Part shown: in pieces, positions 1-40,597 of the stretch
Layout: each line of letters begins with the position of its first letter
Position numbering within the stretch: position 1 is the stretch's first letter
Assembly: GCF_045679555.1 (NCBI RefSeq)
Contig: NC_092094.1
Span: forward strand, 36,224,430 to 36,288,429
Length of the DNA stretch: 64,000 nucleotides
Direction: 5' to 3'
Source of the DNA: Salvelinus alpinus
Taxonomy: Eukaryota; Chordata; Actinopteri; Salmoniformes; Salmonidae
The notes under the pieces: generated by a model
The model's database searches: none
What the model was told of the DNA's origin: nothing
Seen by the model: only the letters and a program-made list of their open reading frames with translations
Position numbers and translations under genes: made by a program

Positions 1-221
1 CAAAGTGAGTGAACAGAAGAAAAATCTAAATCAAATCCATATTTGGTGTGACCACCCTTTGCCTTCAAAACAGCATCAATTCTTGTAGGTACACTTGCAC
101 AAAGTCTGGGATTTTGTAGGCATATAGTCAGGTGTATGATTAAACATTATACCAAACAGGTGCTAATGATCATCAATTCAATATGTAGGTTGAAACACAA
201 TCATTAACTGAAACAGCTGTA
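1..221. mobile_element. Tc1-like element relic (internally deleted)
   Basis: The stretch matches, from memory of fish repeats, the end and subterminal part of a Tc1-like element (text around 48-110 about TTTGGTGTGACCACCC, then a jump near 110 to the opposite end). No transposase frame remains. The left end lies outside the window, so the terminal repeat cannot be checked. Confidence 0.45.
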
Positions 222-702
222 CCTGCCCTCCAGGACACCTACACCACCCGATGTCACAGGAAGGTCAAAAAGATCATCAAGGACAACAACCACCTGAGCC
301 ACTGCCTGTTCACCCCGTTATCATCCAGAAGGCGAGGTCAGTACAGGTGCATCAAAGCTGGGACCAAGAGACTGAAAAACACCTTCTATCTCAAGGCCAT
401 CAGACCATCACTAACATTGAGTGGCTGCTGCCAACATACTGACTCAAATCTCTAGCCACATGTAATAAATGTATCACTAGCGACTTTATATCATGTTTAC
501 ATACACTACATTACTCATCTCATATTTATATACTGTACCCTATACCATCTGCTGCATCTTGCCTATGCCGTTCGGCCATCGCTCATCCATATACGTTTAT
601 GTACATAATCTTATTAATTCCTTACACTTGTAAGGTAGTTGTTGTGAAATTGTTAGATTACTTGTTAGATATTACTGCATAAGCATTTCGCTACACTCGT
701 GT
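222..702 (+). mobile_element. Non-LTR retrotransposon (LINE), 3' fragment
   Basis: Read in the right frame, 222-460 encodes the C-terminal end of a fish LINE polyprotein (KKIIKDNNHLSHCLF, then KAGTKRLKNTFYLKAIRPS, then SGCCQHTDSNL and a stop). An AT-rich 3' UTR typical of these LINEs follows to about 702. It is 5' truncated, as expected from incomplete target-primed reverse transcription. The clade was not determined. Confidence 0.65.
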
Positions 703-928
703 AACAAACAGTATAGCTTCCGTCCCTCTCCTCGCCCCTATCTGGGCTCGAACCAAGGACCCTCCGGACACATCGACAACAGCCACCCTCGAAGTATCGT
801 TACCCATCGCTGCACCAAAGCCGCAACCCTTGCAGAGCAAGAGGAACAACTACTTCAACGTAACCGATTGAAACGCTATTAGCGCGCACCCCGCTAACTA
901 GCTAGCCATTTCACATCGGTTACACTCT
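703..928 (-). repeat. tRNA-like short interspersed repeat
   Basis: On the minus strand a tRNA-like internal promoter can be seen: an A-box-like GGTGCAGCGATGGGTAACG followed by a B-box-like GGTTCGAGCCC. The unit is bounded by TGTAAC at one end and GTTACA at the other, so it could also be a small inverted-repeat element that captured a tRNA-like segment. It directly abuts the LINE tail on its left. Confidence 0.5.
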
Positions 929-2085
929 AATTAACATCTGCTAACCATGTGTATGGGACAAATCAAATTAGATTTGATTTAGGAGTGGGAACAGTAAGTG
1001 TTTGTTGTCATTCAACTGAGAGACGACTAGCAAAGATTTGTATAACTAGACCAAGATAGCCCACAGCCTGTCGTTTCCAATGGGAACAAATTAGTCATAG
1101 TGGGCAGAACAAGCAAGGAGGTGGGCAGAGCCAAGCACGAGCTAGCGAGATACTATTAGCCCGTTCTAGCAAACGTCTGCATATTTCCGTTAGGGAACGC
1201 CTACTTTGAAGTGCGCGTGTGCAATAGCTCAATTCCCCTTTGCACTTCTAAACAACGCGATTTTTAAATATATTTTTTTACAACTTTGGCAAAGGTTCAA
1301 GTTTACGAAACGTAATCCACTCTGTTCATAACATATTCTAGTTTTGCGAACAGAAAACTATATTGAGATCAAATGCTTCATCGATGAGAAAATGTGCAGA
1401 ATGTTGGCCAAATTCCATCTCGTTCCAACTTCTCCCACTGGGCTACCACTTTTTGGTAGTCAGTGGAAACGCCAAGCGGATGTTTCACATTTATACATCC
1501 GGTGAAATATCTGTCTCATTGTTCTATCTGTGCAACTAGTTTACATGCTTATTTTTGTATTTGATAAATACTGCACCAAACATCTTAGCTAGATCTACTA
1601 TTCGGCAAAAACGTCAACATTGATTTATCTTAGATGAATTCGGACTATTTTGAGGAAGTGTTTCTGGCCATGTTGTTGCTAAGGTGTCTCAAGAGGGGAA
1701 AACAACAGTAATTATTGCTTATTTCATCTCATTTTTCAAGCGAAGGTCTTTGGTGTGTTTAAGAGTACAGGCGGTCCCTTCGCCTAGCTGGGTTATGCTA
1801 GGAGCAAACGGAACCTATGCTGACGCCTTTAGGCAGGGGTAGCAACCCTGTTCCTGGAAGGCCGTAAGCACGTCATAATTTTGATTTAACCGCCGGCACC
1901 CGGTGAACAGGGTACCCCTCCTGAGTCATCCAATTACAGAACCCAGACAATCCGCACACGGGCCGAATAGCCACTACGCAAATTCCATACCCTCTTATAA
2001 CACTGATGGTATGTCTAGATGGAGTAAAGCTCTATACAGTTATCACGTCGGGGACAACAGTTGTTGACAACCATAGCGTTTTAGC
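929..2085. other. Intergenic DNA, nothing recognised
   Basis: No coding exon, tRNA or clear repeat was recognised. In mammals LRRC28 lies divergently beyond TTC23, but no leucine-rich-repeat exon was seen on the minus strand here. Confidence 0.5.
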
Positions 2086-2310
2086 TTTATTTTTTATTTG
2101 TATTTATTTAACTAGGCAAGTCCGTGAAGAACAAATTCTTATTTACAATGACGGCCTACCTCGGCCAAACCCTCCCCTAACCCGGACGACTCTGGGCCAA
2201 TTGTGCGCCCGATCGGTTGTGATACAGTCGGGGATCGAATCAGGGTCTGTAGTGACGCCTTTAGCACTGAGCTTTAGTCCCTTAGACCGCTGCGTCACTC
2301 GAAAGCCCCA
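2086..2310 (-). repeat. tRNA-derived SINE (salmonid type)
   Basis: On the minus strand the head reads as a tRNA gene: A-box region at about 2279-2298 (GACGCAGCGGTCTAAGG) and B-box at about 2231-2243 (GATTCGATCCC). The body at 2130-2200 (GGCCAATTGTGCGCC on the plus strand) and an AT-rich tail at 2086-2115 complete the element. Reading frames through it are accidental. Confidence 0.75.
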
Positions 2311-2599
2311 GTCCCGACAAACCATCACTATCACCACCGGTGATAAATACACAAAATAAGGGTAGGCCAATAATTTTGTGAAAATGCCGCAATAGCCTAA
2401 AAAGCTAGCGTACAATAATCAACACGGCATGTTCCCCATCATTTATTGTCAGCTACATCCTGCCACCTCATCAGCTGTTGTCAGACACACCTGGGTCTGA
2501 GAAGTAGGCCTTATATCACATATTTTTATTAATTCGAGCTCAAAACAAAGCCTGATTTAACATAAAACAATATGTCTGCACAAATATTTGCACGTGTAT

Positions 2600-2859
2600 A
2601 AAGTGGTCTGGTGCTGTAGAACATTGTCGGTCACGTGACATTTGATCAGGAAGTTACATTTAGCGCTTTTTGATTTTTAAGTTTTATATTAGTGGAAGCT
2701 TGCTTGTATGAACACCCCGAGTTAACTGTTTGTGGTTGTATGATGAATACAACCAACAAAATAAAAAATTAAATGTCGCGCATTGATTTATGATGAACCT
2801 TTGCTGATTATGACTCATACTGCCGTATCCACGACAACGGATGTAAAAAAGAAACAAAC
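2600..2859 (+). promoter_or_regulatory. Probable ttc23 promoter / 5' leader
   Basis: The non-repeat stretch just upstream of the first coding exon has a palindromic E-box GTCACGTGAC at about 2631-2640 and an ETS-like AGGAAGT at about 2648, both common in TATA-less promoters. A start-stop pair ATGTAA at 2841-2846 sits 13 bases before the chosen start codon. The transcription start was not located. Confidence 0.35.
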
Positions 2860-19395
<16,536 letters not shown>

Positions 19396-21103
19396 TCAAG
19401 TAGTAATTTAATTGTTTTTGCAATATGAAGAGGTGTCCAAACAATGGTTGAAAACTCATTCTCACTAAATTCACCTATCTTTATTAAAAGAGGAATAAAG
19501 TAGGCTAATGCATGAAGCACTTACTTTCAATATGTGAATAACACCAATGAGTCATGAGGGTAGCACATCCCTTTTTAAACATTCAAAATTGAGGCATGAA
19601 TCGCTCTTGCACTGCAATGTGTACTGCACCAGTGTTGTGTTTAAACATGGCACATTGGGTAGTTTGGAGATTAAATTTCACCTACAATGTTGCGTATCAA
19701 AAAGGACTGCCTTTTTGATCATGTTCTTAAACACAAAATGAAACTACAGTATGTAAGTGTTTTGACCAAACGTAGTGTTTTATAAAAGTCTTTCACCGTA
19801 TATTCACACACTAAAGAGATGTTTAAGGACTTGTACTGTGAAAGGCAAAAACCTTTTTTCTAATGTATCTGGGCACTTAAGTACAACAACAAACCATTGT
19901 TTATAGCTAACATCTTTCAACTCTAAAGTGCTCTACTTTAGGTCATTTGCGTTCAGCTTTGTCACAATACAATCTGTAAAGCAATTATATTGTATTTCCA
20001 CACTTTGTGCTCTGTTATAACAAGACCGTGCCAAGTAAGCATAATGTGAAAGATCTGTGTTCGGTGTTTCTGCACTGTTGCATAGAAGAACTCTAAAGCA
20101 GCTTATTGAGGAAGAAGACTGGGGTTGTGGGGTGAAGCCATATTGGAGGTGCTTTACTTTTTCCACGCGCACGCAGACACACACCACACACACACAGGCA
20201 GTGCTACTAAGCTGGTGCGCTGGTCCTAAAGTAGCCACGGTGGTACACACACTAACTCACCTCTGAGCCAAGGTAAATCCTGGTCACCAACACAACATGG
20301 CTCAAACCGAGGCAATTCATATGTACTGTGGTTTACTGAAATTAGATATACAGGTGTCATCTCAGACACTAACCATCTGCTTATCTCCTCATTCTCTCTA
20401 GCTCTCTGTGTCTCTCCTCATTCCTCAAGTTCTTTCCACCTAGTTTAAAGCATCTGTCTGTCTTGCTACCACTGCCTCTACAAGCAGGGAAAAACACCTC
20501 TCTTTGGAATTCAAGATGGCCGGATTACTTCTCGCCGATCTAAAGTCATTTACAGATTAAAAGATCATGGTGAGGGAACCGGAAGGATAAACTATCAAAT
20601 TATTTTGAGGGACAATTATTTGAAACGTATTAGTAATGTCAAACATGCAAAGTGGTGATCAGAATCACTCGATAACACCCCATTTGATTTGACAAATTGC
20701 AGTTTTAAAAGATTCTGTATTTCCAATTCAAATGATTCATAGAGGGTAGATTTCATTTGACAAGACATGATACACTTACTTTTATGCCCTATCATAAACA
20801 CATTCCAATATATCCATCATAAGCACTGTATTGGAGGGTTCCACTTATTAACCACAGGAAGTCCCTCAGCAACAAACCACTAGCTTTAAATGTGGTTCCA
20901 AATAACATGGCATTACAGGAAACAATACGTATACGTTTTTTCTTCTAGCTACATACATGTTGAACCAGTTTTAAGACTGCAATCTTAACCATAACAATGA
21001 AGGACATACATGTATATTAGGATCATTCCATATTTGGGTAAAGTATCTCAGGCAAAAGAGAGGAGAGGCCTAAGCAGTGTAGTACAAGTTAGTACACAAA
21101 TAT
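19396..21103. other. Gap between convergent ttc23 and synm, no gene seen
   Basis: No exon, tRNA or clear repeat was recognised apart from a short CA-rich patch near 20170-20200. Confidence 0.5.
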
Positions 21104-21171
21104 ATACACTCCCTACATATTTATTTGGACATTTTTTAAATTTGGCTCTAAACTTCAGCATTTTGGATTTG

Positions 21172-21292
21172 AGATTTTTTATTTATTTTTTTTATTTTAT
21201 TTTACCGTTATTTTACCAGGTAAGTTGACTGAGAACACGTTCTCATTTGCAGCAACGACCTGGGGAATAGTTACAGGGGAGAGGAGGGGGAT
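21172..21292 (-). repeat. 3' part of the 5S-derived SINE
   Basis: Nearly identical to 61215-61325 (ACCAGGTAAGTTGACTGAGA and onwards to GGGGATGAATGAGCCAA), so it is a truncated copy of that SINE, inserted in the left arm of the foldback element. Confidence 0.8.
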
Positions 21293-22185
21293 GAATGAGC
21301 CAAGATCAAATGTTTTATATGAGGCGACAGTAAAGAATGTCACCTTTTATTTGTGGGTATTTTCATACATATTTGTTTTACCGTTTAGAAATGAATGCAC
21401 TTTATGTATCTAGTTCCCCCATTTGAAGGTGTGATAAGTATTTGGAAAATATAATTAATAGTTTATTAAATTCAGGCAAGTTTAGTATTTGGTCCCATCA
21501 AGCTTGTGACTACGAACTTGTTGAATGCATTTTGAAGTTTGTTTTGGTCGTCTTTTGGATTATGTTGTGCCTAATCGTAATTATTGGTACATAATGTATT
21601 GAGTCATTTTGGAGCCACTTTTACAGTAAAAAAAGAATATAATGTTTCTGAACACCTCTACATTCATTTGGATGCTACCATGATTATGGATAATCATGAA
21701 TGCATCTTGAATAATGATGAGTGAGAAAGTTAGAGGCATAAACATCGTACCCCCCCCCCCCCCCCCCTCAATGCTATTCTCCCCTGTTATTGGTGAGAGG
21801 TTAGCATGTTTCACAATTCACGATTCATTCATGATTATCCAACATCCCGGTAGCATCCACATTCATGTAGAAGTGTTCAGAAAAATATTGTATTCTTATT
21901 TACAATAAAAGTGACAAAACATTATTTACCATAAATTTCTATTGGGCACAACATATAATCCGAAACAAATGCATCCAATAAATTTGTAGAGTCACAAGCT
22001 TGAAAGACCCCAATAAGTTTGTAGAGTCACAAGCTTGATGTAGTCATTGCGTGCTAGGAATATGGGACCAAATACTAAACATTTGACTACATTTAATACA
22101 CTATAAGTGCATTTGTCCAATTACTTATGACACCTTCAAATGGGGGGACGATACATGAAGTGCATTCATTCCTTTCTTTAAAAAA

Positions 22186-22612
22186 AAAATGTGTATCCCC
22201 TTTTCTCGTGGTATCCAATCGCTAGTAATTACTATCTTCGCTACAACTCATCTCATCGCTACAACTCCCGTACGGGCTCCGGAGAGACGAAGGTCGAAAG
22301 CCATGCGTCCTCCGAAGCACAACCCAACCAAGCCGCACTGCTTCTTAACACAGCGCGCCTCCAACCCGGAAGCCAGCCGCACCAATGTGTCGGAGGAAAC
22401 ACCGTGCACCTGGCCCCCTTGGTTAGCGCGCACTGCGCCCGGCCCGCCACAGGAGTCGCTGGAGCGCGATGAGACAAGGATATCCCTACCGGCCAAACCC
22501 TCCCTAACCCGGACGACGCTAGGCCAATTGTGCGTCGCCCGCGACAGGTGCGAACCCAGAGACTCTGGTCGCCCTAGACCACTGCGCCACCCGGGAGGCC
22601 CTGTGCATTCAT
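22186..22612 (-). repeat. Long tRNA-derived SINE
   Basis: On the minus strand the head begins GGGTGGCGCAGTGGTCTAGG (A box at about 22572-22589), followed by the B-box GGGTTCGCACC (22547-22557). A GC-rich body of about 350 bp and an end AGAAAAGGGGATACACATTT with an A/T run complete it. The open frames of up to 175 codons across it come from its GC-rich body and are not genes. Confidence 0.8.
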
Positions 22613-22629
22613 TTCTAAATGGTAAAACA

Positions 22630-22712
22630 GATATGTCAAATAAAATGGTATTAGTCACATGCGCCGAATACAACAGGTGTAGACCTTACAGTGAAATGCT
22701 TACTTACAATGT
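22630..22712 (-). repeat. LINE/SINE 3' tail fragment
   Basis: Inverse of the tail seen at 40330-40412 (CACATGCGCCGAATACAACA, then GTGAAATGCTTACTTAC). It interrupts the right arm of the foldback element. Confidence 0.8.
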
Positions 22713-23091
22713 ATGAAAATACCCTCAATTAACGGTGATATTCTGTACTGTCGCCTCATATAAAACATTTGATCTCAAATTCAAAATGCTGAAGTATAGA
22801 GCCAAATTAATGTTTTAACTTCACTGTATAAATAAATAGAGGAGTGTATCTAGCAGGAAATTAATATAACATATTCTCAAAGGGAAGCAGAGAGCAGTGT
22901 GAAAATGGGTAACCAATGCTATTTAACTTTTTGATATACAGGCAGTGGCTATAATTTGTATTCTTACCATGATTGTAGGCATAGCAATTTATGAATCACA
23001 ACTAATGACGTCACCTTACAGTTCATTGCAACTGATTGACTGGTGTGTGGCTTAATATGGGGAGTAATGTAATAAAATGATCTAATTTGAA

Positions 23092-34123
<11,032 letters not shown>

Positions 34124-36594
34124 TTTGTAATTTACAAATTGTACACCTTTGCTTCTTTATATTTCGATACAGGGGAAATGTTGTACTGGTCTTATTTGCA
34201 AGTGCGTCTGTGAGCAGAGCTGTGATGCAACTATGTGATGAGGGCTTGACTTGTCAAGTGCAGAAGGTGGGCGGGGGCTTAATAATGTGTTTCTTCGTCC
34301 CGTTATCCTGGCAGATGTTAGTGGGTTAGAAATCTCCTTAGCTTTCTCAATGGTGGGCTACAGCTCTCCCAAGTGGAGAGACATTGACAATGCAACGGGG
34401 CGTGGTTCCAACATAGATAATAGCCTACATCACGCAAATAATTGTTTTTAATTAGGCTTTCAATAAACTATTATTGAGTACTCTCTTTATAGACATACAT
34501 GTAATCCATAGGTAGAGATTCTAATTCCTGAATGTACAGAATGTGCGTGGGTAAAATGGATAGGATCAGTTGCGCAAAATGGACGGAGTGGCCTTGGTAG
34601 TAACTGGTTGGTGTATTGGTTACTTTTACCCGTTTTATTTCGAAGTTATATTAGGCTATTGTATGTTTAATTGACAGCTGAACAAGTTTAGGCGTCTGCT
34701 TTGTATGCTATTGTTTCGCTACTGGAACGGAGCTCTCTGGTGTTCACCTTTCGACGACAGTTTTGTTTTATTTTGATCAGGGTTGGGAGCTTTTTGGTAT
34801 TATTTAGTAAATCCTTGTTGGTAGGTAGCGCCTACACAGCACGTTAGATCAGAATTGTAAGACCCACGGTGTTAAATTGAACACTTTCTTAGAAATGATA
34901 TCTGACCCACTGAAATAGCGTTAAACTAACACTTTTCAAAGTGTGATAAAGAACACCCCCAGAGTGTTGAGTCCCCAACACAGTGGGTGTTACAAATTCC
35001 GACATAAATTAACACTTTATTAGAGCTGATGTTGTAACATTTTCTCAGTGTTAGGGAATAAAATATGTAGTGTTACAGTATTATTCAAGTGTTGTTTTAA
35101 CACTGTAGAGTGTAAAGCCTTATTTACATATTTGCCAGGGTGCCTTTCTAATGAACGTTAGAACTGACTACCCATGACTGTGTTTGTTAGTGACAGACAC
35201 ATGAATGTTTCATTAATACATTTTCAGTCCTGTAGCCTTCACTAAGTGACTGCCTAAGTAAATGTGTTTGAATTAAAAGTAAACCCTTCATTATCATACA
35301 TTATATAAGGCATTTAATTGTGGCCAAGTTTTCCCCCAACATTGTGGTCTGAAGATTCTGGCTCATGGGCCATATCAGACATGCGAGTCACAATATGCTG
35401 GATGTGAAGTAATTTGTCATTCCTATTGGAATCCAGCCATATGGAGGATAGTCAACAATTTGAACTTTTCATCACCCATAATCTGCATTCAGAATGCAAT
35501 TTGCCTAAACCATCTAAACTAGAACAATCATCTCAGTAACATGTGCAATAAGTCCAACCACTTACATATTGGATTAGTTTAGAAACATTTAAGTTATTTT
35601 TCTTATATCAATCAATCAATGTGCATGCAGAACCATAGATATTAAAGCATACTATTCTAAAAATCAACCTGCAACAAAGCATGCTGGGAAATATGTTGAA
35701 GCCCCTCCCACATATAAATTAACTAAACATAGTCAAGTGACAACAACACCAAGCAATGTTGATTCCACTGTGATTCAAATAACACTTCATTTATTCACTG
35801 CAGGTAGCTTCAATTTCAATCCTATTGGTGTTAACCCCACTAGAATCAACACTCAGAAATAACATGCACAACACTTGTAACCTCAAAACCAAGATTTTAA
35901 TACCCAAATCTGAACAGTCACATTTTTTGGGCTTGCTTCAAAGTTTGCCATACATCTTGGTATAGCCCTGGGTTCTAGGGGTATCTCTCTGGAGCAGACA
36001 GGGAAGAACAATGGCTACAGAGATAGAGATGTGTGTGGCTTCTGTCCTGTCAACCATTGCTGCATTGAAGGAAGACGAGATAGACTGAACTCCATCATAG
36101 ACATGAAGTCCCTCTCCAAGGATGGGTCTGGATGTCATCTACTCTGGGGATGCAGGGAAGTAGGGATCTATATATCTCAGATATATTGTACATTAATAGC
36201 AAAGACACATGATAACTGTCTTCAAGACTCCTGAAGGCCCAGTCAAGGTGAGCACAGGCTGGGAACTGTGTGTTAGATGATGGCCCCCTTTTTGTTACTG
36301 TATCATTATATAGCCTCACTTATTATTTTACTGCTGCTGTTAATTTTTTTGTTACTTTTATTTTTACTTAACACTTTTTTTTCTTAACTTCTTAAAGCAT
36401 TGTTGGTTAAGGGCTTGTAAGTAGGCATTTCACTGTAAGGTCTACACCTGTTGTATTTGGCGCATGTGACAAATACATTTTATTTGATTTTTGATTTGAT
36501 CAACAGAAAGTAATTCTGCTAAATATACAATTATACAGTCAGGTATGTTGAGATGTGTATCATTTATAATTCATAAGTAATAAGTCATCGCAAC
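34124..36594. other. synm upstream and intergenic DNA
   Basis: No exon was recognised. In mammals PGPEP1L lies between IGF1R and SYNM, and none of its exons was seen. 34866-35115 and 35770-35880 are unusually rich in AACACT/AGTGTT words and may be the arms of an unknown repeat. Confidence 0.5.
36340..36500 (+). repeat. LINE 3' tail fragment
   Basis: Same end as the LINE at 39672-40412 (GTTGGTTAAGGGCTTGTAAG, then GACAAATA and a TTTGATTTGA tail). Confidence 0.8.
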
Positions 36595-39500
36595 AAGTCA
36601 TCTTTCTCATTCACTTTTTTATTCAAAATTTAAGAAAAAAAGAAAATACAAGAAATTCTCATAGATACACATTAAGAGAATGGCATGTCAAAAATACACC
36701 AGCAGGATTCTAGCATTAAAAACATGAAAAAAACAGGAGGCCTCAGATACAGAACTTGCAAGAAGACAGTCTAGCCAAGCTGTTTAACCAAATCTATTTG
36801 CCAATCATTGAAATGACACAGCGATTCAGATTTTGTGAAAGTAAAGAAAATAAAAAAACAAGTAAAATATTCTCAGTAGATCAAGGCCCATTTTGAAGTT
36901 GTCAGAATGCCAAGCAGAACAACAGTGCCTGAAAAATTATACTGATAAACCTCAAGCTCATTATTGCGATTTGATTGCACTGATGCATCTCATATAAACC
37001 TGAAGTTTACATATAAAACATTCGGAAGAAAATACAATTAAATGAATATTAATGAGAATTGAAATGCAACCGTTTCAGTCAATTTGATCTCCATTTATCT
37101 CCATGCAAACTGGCAATGCAAAAAGCAACTATTTATCTACTGTAAACAACTCTTCTTAAAACTCTAGTCATGTTATTTACTCTCTGCCATGACTACCCGT
37201 AATCTACTGGACATGCCTGTACTATTTATGTCCATGTGTTTGGTTGAGTTATGGGTATAATAGGTCTGTAACCTTCTGGTAACTAAACAACTCTGGCAGC
37301 GTTCCATCAAAACAGATATTCACTTCACAACAGGACAACCCTTTAACCCATTTTGATAACTGAAAATAAGAAGAAATAAATGTCACAGATCTGTATCTTT
37401 TATCATTACAGACACCAACACTTGAAACACTAAATCTAATTGTGAAACACTCCCATCCATTATACTGTACTCAACAACAGAAGCACAAGGCTCTTGTTAA
37501 AACTAGAATCATTAGTTGCTACATACATTTTTGGACTTATGAATTATTGATATATACCCATTGATTCTTGAAGAATATAACTTATAAATACCTCAGGTGC
37601 TTAATTCCACTGTCATACCCGATCAGAACCCCAAATATAAGCTTTTTTTGCTCCAATGTTTGTAAACAACATAAATGTAAACAAACACTGTATACTGTAG
37701 CCTCAAAATATGGTTAAAATTTACATTTTGATATCATGGATGGTCAGTCCTTGCATCCATAGCCCTGTCTATATATTTGAGAGTGGTAACATTTCTCCAG
37801 GCCCATCCCTCAGCTTTTTACCAAAAAAAGAGTTGGGTTGACTATTTTGTTTTTGTTTCAACTAAGGATTCTAGCATTAAAAAGGTGACCTAGATTCTTT
37901 CTTTAAAATCTGGTAGCATATATACAGTATAAAGCCATTTGTTTCTGGAAATGTGCCATTCATCCAACCAAGTCTTTTTTGCTGCACTCATTTCCCCCCC
38001 AATGGATTTCTTCCTCAAAAATAATAACTTCAGAATATACTGTAGAACACTTTAGCCTTCCGGGCTATGTTGAACTGTGAACCAAAAACCTTTCTCCATC
38101 CCACTACCGCAAAAATTAAATATTGTAGTAGTATAAACTCTAATATGCCCTCAGCTCCACTTGTCTTTTGCTCTACAAAATTGGATCTTCCCCTTTCAAT
38201 GACCCTTAATCTATTGAAAAATACATTTAATGAGAATTTGAGGTCTAAATCCAACGCTGCCATCTCAACCACACTTCCATTGATATTGGCACAGTCTTAG
38301 AGGATTTACACCCACGGATTGAGACAGTCTTTGAAGCAGTGTTATTATCAGCAGCAGTAGAATAGAGAAAGAGGGTGCAGTCTTATGAATAATCACAATG
38401 AGGATGATGATGAAGAAGATTACGATGAAGGGACAGTAGAAAAATCTGATAAATCTATTCCAAGCCAATTGGAATGGTTTCAAAAATCTTAACAGGATAC
38501 AAAAAAAGATAACTGCATTATTTGAATGTGGGAGCTTTGTAGGTGTTATTTAGAAAAGTTAGTCATTAGGGGCAGGTGGATAAGATGGAGAGATTAGATG
38601 ATGAAGGAGTACAGAGGAAACAACAGTGTCCTGTCTGACAGATGCATGAGGAGGTGGAGCAGCAGCAGATGGCTGTAGATGTTTTTATACAGTTAGTCTG
38701 CTTTGAGACATCCCTCCCAGGACAGAGTATGTGGTGTCCTAACCATATGCCTTCATATAACACAATTACTCCATATTGACCTAGTATATCTCTAATGCTG
38801 GTGATTTCTACACTCAACTGCTCCCAGCAACATAAACGACAAAGCTCTGTTTGTAGTTGTAGCACTAACTTTGAGGACTTGTGGGGCAGTTGAGTCTAGG
38901 AGTATATGAGTATGTTGTCTTCACTAGGAGGGTTTCAAAGAAATAAGTGCCGTCATTTATACTTCAGGGGAAATCCTTACTTTACATCACCGTACATAGG
39001 ATATTATCAATTAACATTTTTACATGAAGAAATGTTTAAGCTGAAACCAGAAGCCAGTGTTGGCAAACATTCTATAGGAGTTGTTTCAATGTCAGTAGTG
39101 GTTTAGATGTCCAGAATTCAGGCTAAAGCCAAACATCCTCTGATCTACCTGGTTTCCCAATATATATTACATTGCAAAATGTCTTAATGCAATGTTCCCA
39201 TTTTTCTTTACCCACATGTTGCTTAACTGCAATGTATTGATTTGCTTTAAATTGACCTAAATTCATGATACAATAGAAAAAAAGAAGATACCATTCAGCT
39301 TCACCCTTCTTACCAGCTGTATGATCAGAAGATTTCTAGTTGTGAAATCATTTGCAGAGGAGTGGAGATGGGATGTCTGAGGTGGCTGTGTCGTGCTCTC
39401 TACCAATACATAGTGTACCTCATGTAGCCTTCGACAAATGCTTCCCATCACAATAGTAATTTAATGTTGTTCTAAGTTAGCATTATTAGGTAACCCGGTT

Positions 39501-39671
39501 AGCATGTTAGTGCTCGAACCATGAGGGTGGGAATAGAGCCATTTCCTGTGCAATACAGTACATGCCAGTCAACCTCTTTTATTAAATCAAAGCCATAATA
39601 TAACCTGTACCACATACATTATATTAATCATACTTTAAAACTACAAACATACTTTGTTTTCCATTTAAAAT

Positions 39672-40412
39672 CTTTGGACCAGCACAACATTTTAAGAGGG
39701 CACGACAACACCTTTTCCCCCTCAGGAGACTGAAAAGATTTGGCATGGGTCCCCAGATCTTCAAAAAGTTCTACAGCTGCACCATCGAGAGCATCCTGAC
39801 TGGTTGCATCACCGCCTGGTATGGCAACTGCTCGGCATCTGACCATAAGGCGCTACAGAGGGTAGTGCGTACGGCTCAGTACATCACCGGGGCCAAGCTT
39901 CCTGACATCCAGGACCTATATATTAGGCGGTGCCAGAGGAAGGCCCAAAAAATTGTCAAGGACTCCAGTCACCCAAGTCAGACTGTTCACGCAAGTCAGA
40001 CACGGCAAGCGGTACCCTAGGACCAAAAGGCTTCTACCCCCAAGCCATAAGACTGCTGAACAATTAATAAAATGGCCACCCGGACTATTTATATTGCCCC
40101 CCCCCCCCCTCCCCGTTGGTTTTTACACTGCTGCTACTCGCTGTTTATTATCTATGCATAGTCACTTTACAAATTACCTCGACTAAACTGCACCCCCGCA
40201 CATTGACTCGGTACCCCCTGTATATATCCTCGTTATTGTTATGTAATTTTCTTGTATTACTTTTTGATTCGATTTTTTTAAACTTTAGTTTATTTAGCTA
40301 ATCTTTTCTTAACTCTATTTCTTGAACTGCATTGTTGGTTAAGGGCTTGTAAGTAAGCATTTTCACGGTAAGGTTGTATTCGGCACATGTGACAAATAAA
40401 ATTTGATTTGAC
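39672..40412 (+). mobile_element. LINE 3' fragment inside the igf1r 3' UTR region
   Basis: 5'-truncated plus-strand LINE of the same family as 3990-8497: coding remains (KKFYSCTIESILTGCITAWY, then AQYITGAKLPDIQDLYIRRC), a run of C at about 40100 and the tail GACAAATAAAATTTGATTTG. It is antisense to igf1r. Confidence 0.88.
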
Positions 40413-40597
40413 ATGTAGTTGATACAGAACTTTTTAAGCATGGGACCAGATATAAAATTAGAGCCACCCTAGTGCAATCCCATCTCTACACCAACCGGGT
40501 TTGTGTGTGGTGTGTTTTGTTAATAATGTTATAACCTTATACAGACTAAAGAGAAAAGGTGAGACATACTTTTCTTTTCATACACACTTAAAAAGAG

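Larger units (their letters stand above)
21104..22859. mobile_element. Foldback (large inverted repeat) DNA element
   Basis: The two halves are inverted copies over most of their length. ATACACTCC starts the left arm and its inverse ends the right arm. Inner blocks pair too: 21305-21330 (TGTTTTATATGAGGCGACAG) with 22747-22775, 21420-21435 with 22130-22145, and 21655-21700 with 21830-21880. The axis lies near a run of 18 C at 21750-21767. Neither arm encodes a transposase. A SINE tail sits in the left arm, and a SINE and a LINE tail in the right arm, all younger than the element. Confidence 0.8.

Noticed and set aside
2086..2310. tRNA gene
   Set aside because: A and B boxes are present but the sequence does not close into a tRNA and continues into a SINE body and tail.
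1..2859. LRRC28 first exons (expected divergent neighbour)
   Set aside because: No leucine-rich-repeat coding peptide was found on the minus strand.
22189..22716. 175- and 141-codon frames on both strands
   Set aside because: They lie within a GC-rich tRNA-derived SINE whose promoter boxes are visible.
34155..34165. TATA box for synm
   Set aside because: TATAAAG lies only about 35 bases before the ATG, which would leave almost no 5' UTR.
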